This document shows, piece after piece, positions 16,144-22,895 of a stretch of 64,000 nt of DNA. The notes below the pieces were generated by a model that was not told where the DNA came from, ran no database searches, and worked only from the letters and a program-made list of their open reading frames with translations. This DNA is from Bacillota bacterium (GTDB taxonomy: Bacteria; Bacillota; Clostridia; Lachnospirales; Lachnospiraceae): NCBI GenBank assembly GCA_023386815.1, contig JAEWIZ010000018.1:4236-68235 (forward strand). The letters run 5' to 3'. Position 1 is the first letter of the stretch. Every line of letters starts with the position of its first letter. The translations under genes were made by a program, and so were the position numbers.

Positions 16144-17643
16144 TCAACCCTCCAAAAATACAGCAAGCTCATTTGTATATTCCCTCAGTTCATTTTTATA
16201 AATGAAAGGGGAGTGTGTAGTAGCTACTAAAAGTCCTACCTTGCCTGAGTTATATATGTCCAACAAAAAATCCTTTTGCCATTTAATAGATAATGAAATC
16301 TCAGGTTCATCAATTATGCAAATACATGAAGTTGTTACATCTAAATACACCTTAGTAAATATTGATATTACCTGTTTTTCGCCTGATGATAATTCATCAA
16401 ATTCGATCTCATCACCGGAATTATCCAAAACACCTATACTTAACATAGCCTCATCATATATCACTTTCTTATTTACTAAATATTTTGTACATATATCTGC
16501 AAATTTTCTCAACTTATCATCAAGCGCTTTTTGACTATCATATATTTTTACCAATCTATCTAGGTAAAATTTCAAGAAATCCTCATTAGGATTATCCATT
16601 TCGGCATTATTATTTACAAATGAGTTTAATTGTTCAATACTTTCTATTCTTGATTGTCCAATCCTCTTTATTATTACATCTACTTTATGTTTATCGATTA
16701 CAGGGATATCCTTTACCAGCGTTTGAATACTAATACCTTTTAGTAAATCACTAATAATAGAACCATTCATTTCAGCATATGATGTATTTGCGTCATCGGA
16801 CATTTTCTTCAATAATGATTTGATAATGCGCTTTACATCTTCCATTCCGAATTTTGCATAATCGGATATGTAATCAGGCCTCTCCGATCTATGATTCATA
16901 AATACTTTATCTACTGAATCTTCTATCCTTCTATATGTTGGATAAAATAATACTTCATCTGCTATTTTAGCTTTAATCTCATATAAATCTTTAAATATGT
17001 CTTTGTCTTGATTATAAATAATATCTTGTAATCTTCTAAAAATTCTAATACTCTCACTACTACTAATTCCTCGATTACGAGCATGACGATTCATAGTCTC
17101 ATCCAAATAATCAAAATCAATATATCCACTTTTTTTATAGTCATAAGATAATTTATCAAATGCAGAATACGGTAAATACGGTCTTAACTCTCGAAGTAAT
17201 TCGCTTATCTCATCGTTACTTTTCAAACTTAGATTAGATTTATCAATATAATATTTTTTATTATTAATATTGATTTCTATTTTATTAAATGGGATTGATA
17301 TTAAGATTTCTCTGTTTCCTTTTAATATTGCAACGAGTAAATTAAGAATCGTAGTTTTACCACAACCGTTTTCAGACACAATTATCAGGATATCATTAAT
17401 AAAATTAATTTTATAGTTGTATTTACCAAACAAACCGTATATTTTAATATACTTTAATGAAGTAACATTGGTATGTTCTTTTAGATTGGTTTTACCAATT
17501 AACTTGATTTCAACTTTCTTTACATCTTCTAATTCCACTTCAAATTGATTACTAATACTAATATTATTTTCTGCAAGAAAATCTACCATTTGTTCATTTG
17601 ATAATCCGAAAATTTTAGCTAATTCGCTTACTTTTATTTTCAC
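16144..17643 (-). CDS. AAA/ABC-type ATPase with IF2_N-like N-terminus, AriA-like (PARIS-type)
   Basis: Residues 1-50 (KIKVSELAKIFGLSNEQM, then VDFLAENNISISN) resemble the small N-terminal domain of translation factor IF-2. An ATPase of the ABC/OLD/AAA_15 type follows: Walker A SENGCGKTT near 89, signature ELSSGEKQVISIF near 415, Walker B CICIIDEPEIS near 444 and the switch His in TTHSPFIY near 480. Start is GTG at 17643 behind AGGAGGAATATT. Paired with a DUF4435 gene in the order ATPase-effector, it matches the PARIS sensor AriA. I am not aware of the IF2-like domain as a standard part of AriA. OLD-family/Gabija-like ATPases are the main alternative. Confidence 0.75.
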   Translation of the reverse strand: MKIKVSELAKIFGLSNEQMVDFLAENNISISNQFEVELEDVKKVEIKLIGKTNLKEHTNVTSLKYIKIYGLFGKYNYKINFINDILIIVSENGCGKTTILNLLVAILKGNREILISIPFNKIEININNKKYYIDKSNLSLKSNDEISELLRELRPYLPYSAFDKLSYDYKKSGYIDFDYLDETMNRHARNRGISSSESIRIFRRLQDIIYNQDKDIFKDLYEIKAKIADEVLFYPTYRRIEDSVDKVFMNHRSERPDYISDYAKFGMEDVKRIIKSLLKKMSDDANTSYAEMNGSIISDLLKGISIQTLVKDIPVIDKHKVDVIIKRIGQSRIESIEQLNSFVNNNAEMDNPNEDFLKFYLDRLVKIYDSQKALDDKLRKFADICTKYLVNKKVIYDEAMLSIGVLDNSGDEIEFDELSSGEKQVISIFTKVYLDVTTSCICIIDEPEISLSIKWQKDFLLDIYNSGKVGLLVATTHSPFIYKNELREYTNELAVFLEG

Positions 17644-17672
17644 AATATTCCTCCTATATTTTTTAAATCAAT

Positions 17673-17684
17673 TATACATGTTTT
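17673..17684 (-). promoter_or_regulatory. Candidate -10 element of the PARIS-like operon
   Basis: TATAAT on the reverse strand sits about 30 bases before the GTG start at 17643. The -35 match (TTTAAG, 17 bases away) is weak. Confidence 0.35.
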
Positions 17685-17779
17685 TACTGGGAACTTAAAC
17701 CATTTTTTGTCTTTATTGTTAAAAATTCATGTTCTTTCAACATTATTATTAACACACCTATGCTTCTAATGAATAAAAG

Positions 17780-17797
17780 TGGTGTAAAAATGGTGTA
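17780..17797 (+). promoter_or_regulatory. Candidate integrase arm-binding sites, right
   Basis: TGGTGTA-AAAA-TGGTGTA repeats the motif, orientation and 11-base period found at 3202-3219. The flanks also form AGTGGT...ACCACT. It lies about 80 bases inside the right core. Confidence 0.5.
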
Positions 17798-17801
17798 CCA
17801 C

Positions 17802-17830
17802 TTGCAATTTTCCTCCGAATGCGATATAGT
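17802..17830 (+). promoter_or_regulatory. Promoter of queT, supplied by the element end
   Basis: TTGCAA and TATAGT are separated by 17 bases, 44 bases before the attachment core. It mirrors the promoter at 2976-3004. Because it lies on the element side of the right core, I infer that the element brings its own promoter to keep queT transcribed. Confidence 0.5.
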
Positions 17831-17874
17831 AGTATTCGCTGCAACCCCCTATCCATGGGCTTTCCAGCATTTAA

Positions 17875-17902
17875 CTCACGTCAGTTCGTAACCTTCCTGA
17901 CG
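17875..17902. repeat. attR core: 28-bp direct repeat
   Basis: This is the exact copy of 3048-3075. It contains the inverted arms ACGTCAG and CTGACG flanking 12 bases, an arrangement that fits both a riboswitch P1 stem-loop and a tyrosine-recombinase core site. Confidence 0.75.
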
Positions 17903-17921
17903 TAAAACAAAACTAAAGGAG
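17878..17921 (+). ncRNA. preQ1-I-type riboswitch of queT
   Basis: P1 is ACGTCAG (17878-17884) with CTGACGT (17897-17903), enclosing a 12-base loop TTCGTAACCTTC, the same loop length as in classic preQ1-I aptamers. An A-rich tail (TAAAACAAAACT) follows, then AAGG (17916-17919), which can pair with CCTT of the loop to make the pseudoknot P2. That AAGG is part of the Shine-Dalgarno AAAGGAG, 9 bases before the ATG, so ligand binding would shut translation of the transporter. An extra hairpin CGCTG...CAGC (17837-17868) lies 5' of it. Confidence 0.7.
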
Positions 17922-17930
17922 ATAAGAATA

Positions 17931-18428
17931 ATGAAAACTTCGAAAGTAACTTTTATCACAGAGGCTGCTGTTATTGCTGCACTCTACACCGTGCTGGTTC
18001 TGGTGTTCTCATTTTCCAGCTTTGGTCCAATTCAATTCCGTATTGCAGAGGCTTTAACTGTTCTGCCTTACTTCACGCCTGCTGCCATTCCTGGTTTAAC
18101 GATCGGATGCTTTTTAAGTGCAGTAATTACAGGTGCTGATGTTCTTGATATTATTTTTGGTTCTCTTGCAACGCTAATTGCTGCCGTAATTTCCTACAAA
18201 TTACGAAAGCATAAGTATCTTGTTCCAATCCCACCAATTTTAGCAAATGCCATCATTGTACCCTGGGTTTTAAGATTTGCTTATGGCGAAGCCCAACCGA
18301 TCTATCTTATGATGTTCACCGTTGGCGCCGGAGAATTACTTGCTGCCGGTTTTTTGGGAACGGTTCTTTTACTTGCTTTAGGCCGCATTAAGCATATCAT
18401 CTTCCGGAACCAAACTGACAAAAAATAA
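17931..18428 (+). CDS. queT: Queuosine precursor ECF transporter substrate-binding protein QueT
   Basis: This membrane S component takes up preQ1/queuosine precursors with a shared ECF energy-coupling module. It is 165 residues, very hydrophobic, with about six membrane segments. The typical start TEAAVIAALYTVLVLVFS is followed by FGPIQFRIAEALTVLPYF, PAAIPGLTIGC and ALGRIKHI, all characteristic of QueT/COG4708. The ATG at 17931 follows AAAGGAG. The preQ1-type leader directly in front supports the substrate. It lies immediately outside the right end of the mobile element and keeps its complete coding region. Confidence 0.9.
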   Translation: MKTSKVTFITEAAVIAALYTVLVLVFSFSSFGPIQFRIAEALTVLPYFTPAAIPGLTIGCFLSAVITGADVLDIIFGSLATLIAAVISYKLRKHKYLVPIPPILANAIIVPWVLRFAYGEAQPIYLMMFTVGAGELLAAGFLGTVLLLALGRIKHIIFRNQTDKK

Positions 18429-18559
18429 TGCAACATAGAAAACAATCTGTTCTGTTCAAAAGTAAAACTATAGGAAAGCAGCTGGGAAATCTACTTTTAA
18501 GGGAATTGTATTTAGAATAGCTCTAAATACCCATATATACCCAATTTTAGGATTAAGTA

Positions 18560-18588
18560 TTTACAGAACTACGGATTAGTGGTACTAT
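18560..18588 (+). promoter_or_regulatory. Promoter of the LCP gene
   Basis: TTTACA and TACTAT are separated by 17 bases, with a TGG extension before the -10. It lies about 40 bases upstream of the start. Confidence 0.5.
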
Positions 18589-18626
18589 TGTAGCGTTATC
18601 TATTTTTACATATTAGGGAGTTACAT

Positions 18627-19904
18627 ATGAATAACAGAAATGATAGTATATCAAGCAATCCAATAGATATCCCAAGCTTTATGAATAGTCGCGACACCAA
18701 TGGACGAACGTCCTCCAATATACACTTTAGCTATGAAGAGGATTATGATAGTGATGCCTTTATTAAAGATGTAAATTCTTCTCTGGCAAAACAGGTCAGA
18801 AATGATTATCAGGAGCCCAAAAAAGCCTCCAGCAGCGGCAATAACAAGAAACGTCCTCGCAAGAAAAAAGGAGCTGCAAAGTTTTTCAAAGTAGCTGCCT
18901 CCATTTTGTTACTTTTTATCGCGGTTGCAAGCTTGCTCTTGTTTACAGATCCGGGCAGAAAGCTCTTAATTAATACGGTTGGTAATTATATTTACGGTAA
19001 TTTATCTTTTGCTGCTTCTGATGATCCTTCTGCGGATGAAGCAATTACAGATCTGACACTGGATAAATCCGTTGTTAATATCTTGTTGATTGGTGTGGAG
19101 CAGATTGGTGGAGCAGAGAATACAGACTCCATGATGATTGCCACCTTGAATAAGGACGACCATTCCTTAAAGCTTACTTCTATCATGCGTGACTTATACG
19201 TCGATATTCCTGGTTATGATAAGAGCAAGCTTAATTCTGCCTTTGGTAAGGGTGGTATTGATCTATTGTATGAAACTATAGAGAATAACTTCGAGGTAGA
19301 TTTAGATGGCTACTGTATGGTTAATTTTGAAGCCTTCGAAACTATTGTGGATATGGTTGGCGGTGTAGACATTACCTTAACAGAAGAAGAAGCCAAATAT
19401 CTTAGAACCACCAATTATATTTCTAAAAAATCAAATCGAAAAGTGGTTGCCGGTGTGAATCATATGAATGGAAACCAGGCGTTAGGTTATTGCAGAGTAC
19501 GTAAGGTTTCTACTGGAACAGAGAATAATGACTTTGGTAGAACGCAACGCCAACGAATTGTACTGGATGCTATATTTGATGAGGTAAAATCCAAGAATGT
19601 TCTCCAGCTAGCTATGCTGATGAATAGTGTTCTTAAAAATGTTGAAATACAAACGGATATTACGCAGAAAGAGTTTAACTTATATCTTAACGAAGCCTCC
19701 AAACTCAAAGTTCAAGCCCTTAAGACCTTCCGTATTCCTACCGATGGAAGCTATGATAATGAACGAGTTCCAATGGGGAAATATAATGTTGAGGTATTAG
19801 TACCTAAGGACTGGAGTATAACCAGACAGGAGCTGCATGATTTTATCTATGGTTCGACAGCCGAGGCATCAGCTACCGAGGGATCAACAGCAACAGAGGA
19901 ATAG
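18627..19904 (+). CDS. LytR-CpsA-Psr (LCP) family cell-wall glycopolymer ligase
   Basis: LCP proteins transfer undecaprenyl-linked glycopolymers onto peptidoglycan at the outer membrane face. Of 425 residues, 1-88 are a cytoplasmic hydrophilic region ending in the basic stretch KKRPRKKKGAAK. One membrane anchor follows (about 90-110). The LCP domain starts with VNILLIGVEQ and continues with ENTDSMMIATL, SIMRDLYVDIPGY and DFGRTQRQR, which contain the pyrophosphate-contacting Asp/Arg residues. A low-complexity TAEASATEGSTATEE tail ends it. The ATG follows AGGGAG. It is transcribed alone from its own promoter with a terminator at 19936-19977. Confidence 0.9.
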   Translation: MNNRNDSISSNPIDIPSFMNSRDTNGRTSSNIHFSYEEDYDSDAFIKDVNSSLAKQVRNDYQEPKKASSSGNNKKRPRKKKGAAKFFKVAASILLLFIAVASLLLFTDPGRKLLINTVGNYIYGNLSFAASDDPSADEAITDLTLDKSVVNILLIGVEQIGGAENTDSMMIATLNKDDHSLKLTSIMRDLYVDIPGYDKSKLNSAFGKGGIDLLYETIENNFEVDLDGYCMVNFEAFETIVDMVGGVDITLTEEEAKYLRTTNYISKKSNRKVVAGVNHMNGNQALGYCRVRKVSTGTENNDFGRTQRQRIVLDAIFDEVKSKNVLQLAMLMNSVLKNVEIQTDITQKEFNLYLNEASKLKVQALKTFRIPTDGSYDNERVPMGKYNVEVLVPKDWSITRQELHDFIYGSTAEASATEGSTATEE

Positions 19905-19935
19905 CAGATTAGGATTATATTAAATTATGTATATT

Positions 19936-19977
19936 AATGTTGGGAGTGTGAAACATCATATTCCCAACATTTTCCTT
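19936..19977 (+). terminator. Terminator of the LCP gene
   Basis: AATGTTGGGA pairs with TCCCAACATT across a 16-base loop and is followed by TTCCTTTATT. Confidence 0.7.
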
Positions 19978-20054
19978 TATTATAAAGCCGGATCATGAAT
20001 TCCTAAACATAATGCCTGATGAAGTAGCAATCATATTATTGTTATAGCCAAAGA

Positions 20055-20215
20055 AGCGAAGTACTATTGTTTACGGCCACGCTTCAAAGAAGACTGACCT
20101 ACCCTAGTACTTCGCTCCATTTTATAGGATAGCAACACAACCTGTTCCTATCCTATGGATGCATGGCGCAAATTCAGCGCCTTTTATGAGAAGTTACAGC
20201 ATAACGTCTCATAAA
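20055..20215 (-). repeat. Multi-hairpin intergenic repeat, copy downstream of asnS
   Basis: Four stems follow each other: AGCGAAGTACTA/TAGTACTTCGCT (20055-20116), ATAGGATAG/CTATCCTAT (20124-20156), GGCGC/GCGCC (20165-20181) and TTTATGAGA/TCTCATAAA (20183-20215). Read on the reverse strand, the central part TAAAAGGCGCTGAATTTGCG matches TAAAAGGCGCTGTATCTGCG of the repeat at 26639-26729. The rest of the gap 19905-20248 holds only the LCP terminator. Confidence 0.6.
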
Positions 20216-20248
20216 CTTTATATTTTATCAGTATGACCAATTTATATT

Positions 20249-21640
20249 TTATAAATCACAATTACTTACGGTTCTAGGGAATGGAACTACGTCTCTGATA
20301 TTACCCATTCCTGTGAGATACATAACACAGCGTTCAAACCCAAGTCCAAAGCCTGCATGTCTGGCTGTACCATATTTTCTTAGATCCAGATAGAACTCAT
20401 AATCCTCTTTTCTAAGACCCATTTCATCCATTCTCTTTACAAGCTTATCGTAATCATCTTCTCTTTGGCTACCCCCGATAATTTCACCGATACCAGGAAC
20501 CAGAAGATCCATAGCTGCAACTGTCTTATTATCCTCATTCATCTTCATATAAAAAGCTTTGATGTCCTTCGGATAGTCCGTTACAAATAATGGCTTTTTA
20601 AATACCTGCTCTGTCAGATAACGCTCATGCTCTGTCTGTAGATCACATCCCCAGGTTACCTTATAATCAAAATTATCATTATTCTTCGTCAGGATATCTA
20701 TCGCTTCCGTATAGGTTACATGTCCAAATTCTGAATTAACTACATTATTAAGACGCTCCAGTAAGCCCTGGTCGATGAATTGATTAAAGAAATTCATTTC
20801 CTCTGGCGCATGCTCCAGCACATAGCGAATTACATATTTTAGCATTCCTTCTGCCATTGCCATATCATCCTTCAAATCTGCAAATGCAATCTCCGGCTCA
20901 ATCATCCAGAACTCTGCTGCATGCCTTGTGGTATTGGAATTCTCAGCTCGGAAGGTTGGCCCAAAGGTATAGATATTCTTAAAAGCCATAGCATAGGTTT
21001 CACCATTCAATTGTCCACTTACGGTTAAGTTAGTCTCTTTTCCAAAGAAATCTCCAGAATAGTCAATATCTCCATCCTCAGTTTTTGGCAGATTATTTAA
21101 ATCCAGAGTGGTTACACGGAACATTTCTCCCGCTCCCTCACAGTCACTTCCGGTGATGATCGGAGTATGAACATATACAAAATCTCTATCCTGAAAATAC
21201 TGGTGAATCGCATAGGCAATCATTGAACGTACACGAAATACCGCCTGAAAGGTGTTTGTCCTAGCTCGTAAATGAGTCATTGTTCTAAGATATTCTAAGG
21301 TATGTCTCTTCTTCTGCAATGGATAATCTGCGGTGGATGCTCCTTCAATAGCAACCTCTTCCGCCTGAATTTCAAAAGGCTGCTTTGCTTGTGGAGTCGC
21401 TACCAGCATTCCCTTTACTATAACAGCAGAGCCTACATTTAATTTTGAGACTGCTGTGAAATTCTCTAAGGTATCATGATATACAACCTGAAGCGGTTCA
21501 AAATATGTTCCATCATTTAAAACCACAAAGCCAAAGGTCTTAGAATCTCTGACACTTCTTACCCAGCCTCCAACTGAGACCTGTTTACCAATATATTGTT
21601 CTTTGTTACGATACAATTCTCTGATATCTAATAAATCCAT
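20249..21640 (-). CDS. asnS: Asparaginyl-tRNA synthetase
   Basis: This enzyme charges tRNA-Asn with asparagine in the cytosol. Its 463 residues have an N-terminal OB-fold anticodon-binding domain (VSVGGWVRSVRDSKTFGFVV, about 20-110) and a class II catalytic domain. The class II signatures are HLRARTNTFQAVFRVRS (motif 2 side), TFGPTFRAENSNTTRHAAEF and the C-terminal GLGFERCVMYLTGMGNIRDV (motif 3, ATP-binding Arg). These features are the AsnRS rather than AspRS pattern. Length is normal. It is read leftward towards the repeat at 20055-20215 and appears to be a single gene. Confidence 0.95.
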   Translation of the reverse strand: MDLLDIRELYRNKEQYIGKQVSVGGWVRSVRDSKTFGFVVLNDGTYFEPLQVVYHDTLENFTAVSKLNVGSAVIVKGMLVATPQAKQPFEIQAEEVAIEGASTADYPLQKKRHTLEYLRTMTHLRARTNTFQAVFRVRSMIAYAIHQYFQDRDFVYVHTPIITGSDCEGAGEMFRVTTLDLNNLPKTEDGDIDYSGDFFGKETNLTVSGQLNGETYAMAFKNIYTFGPTFRAENSNTTRHAAEFWMIEPEIAFADLKDDMAMAEGMLKYVIRYVLEHAPEEMNFFNQFIDQGLLERLNNVVNSEFGHVTYTEAIDILTKNNDNFDYKVTWGCDLQTEHERYLTEQVFKKPLFVTDYPKDIKAFYMKMNEDNKTVAAMDLLVPGIGEIIGGSQREDDYDKLVKRMDEMGLRKEDYEFYLDLRKYGTARHAGFGLGFERCVMYLTGMGNIRDVVPFPRTVSNCDL

Positions 21641-21707
21641 AATTATATACTCCTTTGTTAATACGATTAAGGTATTCTTATCTAGTATAGCACAAGTTTA
21701 AGATATT

Positions 21708-22445
21708 TCAAGGATCGCTGTTTTTGTTTTCTCTTGTGACTAAAGCGGTTAAAATATCCTTCTTAATCCTGCTTTTGCATTCCATAAAATTAACTGCTTC
21801 ATTTATATTTTCCAAGGAATGAGCATCTGAATTAGTAATAATATTACACTGTTTCAGATACGGATTTCCCTTACTAATCCTCTCTAGGTTTCCATGGTTG
21901 GCCAGCTCAGCAGCTTGAAAATCTGCAGTCGGGGGAACAAATCCGAGATTAGATATTAAACTATTCGAATTCTTGTCAATATGAGCTGGAATATACACCC
22001 CTTTAAACTTCTCCATCAATGCCCCAAGCTCATCAAAGGATATGTTGGTTGCATTGATTAGTAGAAAAGGCTCTGTTCCAACTTGATTGTCCTCCTCATC
22101 ATAGATCTCCTGCTTTCCAAAGGCTCGCTCATCATTGGGATAGCGCATCAGCTTTGAATATACATATTCATCAAAGCGAAGGGCATCTGCCAATTCTTCA
22201 AACAAACACAGCACATGTACCTCTTCCATGGTACAAAGCTCCATTCCCGCAATCGCTATCAGTTCGTATTCCTTTGCCCATTTCATAACTGCAGGACAAT
22301 TTCTACAGGTATTATGATCTGTTATTGCAATGACATCCAAGCCTTTTAGTGCGGACATTGCGACGATATTTGCCGGAGTCATATCCTCATCACCACAGGG
22401 AGATAGGCAGGAGTGGATATGAAGATCGTAGGAAAGCTTAAGCAT
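21708..22445 (-). CDS. PHP-domain metal-dependent phosphoesterase
   Basis: This is a 245-residue PHP-superfamily hydrolase. The metal ligands are visible as YDLHIHSCLSPCGDE near the N-terminus, AITDHNT near 50, the Glu of IAGMELCT, and ITNSDAHSLENI near the C-terminus. I chose the start at 22445 (AGGAG upstream), which overlaps the preceding DRTGG gene by 8 bases, showing translational coupling. It is last in the leftward operon beside the hydrogenase genes. PHP proteins with DRTGG proteins and hydrogenase paralogues recur together in clostridia, so a role in hydrogenase regulation is inferred; the substrate is unknown. Confidence 0.8.
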   Translation of the reverse strand: MLKLSYDLHIHSCLSPCGDEDMTPANIVAMSALKGLDVIAITDHNTCRNCPAVMKWAKEYELIAIAGMELCTMEEVHVLCLFEELADALRFDEYVYSKLMRYPNDERAFGKQEIYDEEDNQVGTEPFLLINATNISFDELGALMEKFKGVYIPAHIDKNSNSLISNLGFVPPTADFQAAELANHGNLERISKGNPYLKQCNIITNSDAHSLENINEAVNFMECKSRIKKDILTALVTRENKNSDP

Positions 22446-22773
22446 GCTGCTCCTGATAAATGATAAGTGCTGCATTAAAGATTGGGAGCTCCGTTGCTAA
22501 TACTGTAATCCCCTGCTCCTTTGCTTTTTGTAAAGCGGGTTCATCCAGCTTGCTGCCTTCTGCAAGAATAATACAGGAAGCGTCTGCTAAGGAAGCGACC
22601 GCAAGGGTATTGATGTTACCCATGACTGTCACCCAGGCAGAATCTGCCGGCATCCTTCCCATGGCAATGCTCAATAGGTCACAGCAATAAGGGGCTGAAA
22701 TCTCCCTGTCAGAACCCTCTCCATCATTTAATACAAGAAATCCACATTTCTTAATGAGATCAATAACCTTCAT
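22438..22773 (-). CDS. DRTGG-domain protein, hydrogenase-associated
   Basis: This is a small 111-residue alpha/beta protein of the DRTGG type (VLNDGEGSDREISAPYCCDL, then WVTVMGNINTLAVASLADAS). DRTGG domains resemble nucleotide-sensing regulatory modules. It starts at ATG 22773 after GGGAGGTAGT. A second, related protein is encoded at 24715-25068 in the same operon. The context (HydS-like protein, RsbW-like ATPase, PHP protein) suggests a ligand-sensing part of a hydrogenase-control module; the ligand is unknown. Confidence 0.7.
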   Translation of the reverse strand: MKVIDLIKKCGFLVLNDGEGSDREISAPYCCDLLSIAMGRMPADSAWVTVMGNINTLAVASLADASCIILAEGSKLDEPALQKAKEQGITVLATELPIFNAALIIYQEQHA

Positions 22774-22895
22774 ACTACCTCCCAAGTACCTCAGTGTATA
22801 TTAATATCTGCTATTTTAACTAATTTTCATCAGCTATGCATCCCACAATTTTTATTATGTACTTTATATAGTTTTATCTTTATATAGTTTTATCC

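Larger units (their letters stand above)
3048..17902. mobile_element. Integrative defence element inserted in the queT preQ1 riboswitch
   Basis: A 14.8-kb block is bounded by a perfect 28-bp direct repeat (3048-3075 and 17875-17902). It contains a tyrosine integrase near the left end, two excisionase-like proteins, paired integrase arm-site candidates just inside each end, and accessory defence genes: type I restriction-modification and a PARIS-like pair. It has no capsid, tail, terminase, relaxase or conjugation genes, so it is best described as a genomic island or a mobilisable/satellite-type element. The host genes on both sides (two-component system and queT) are intact. Whether it still excises cannot be told from sequence alone. 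Confidence 0.8.

Noticed and set aside
3048..17902. Prophage or conjugative element
   Set aside because: An integrase and excisionase-like genes are present but no capsid, terminase, tail, lysis, relaxase or conjugation genes occur within the 14.8 kb.
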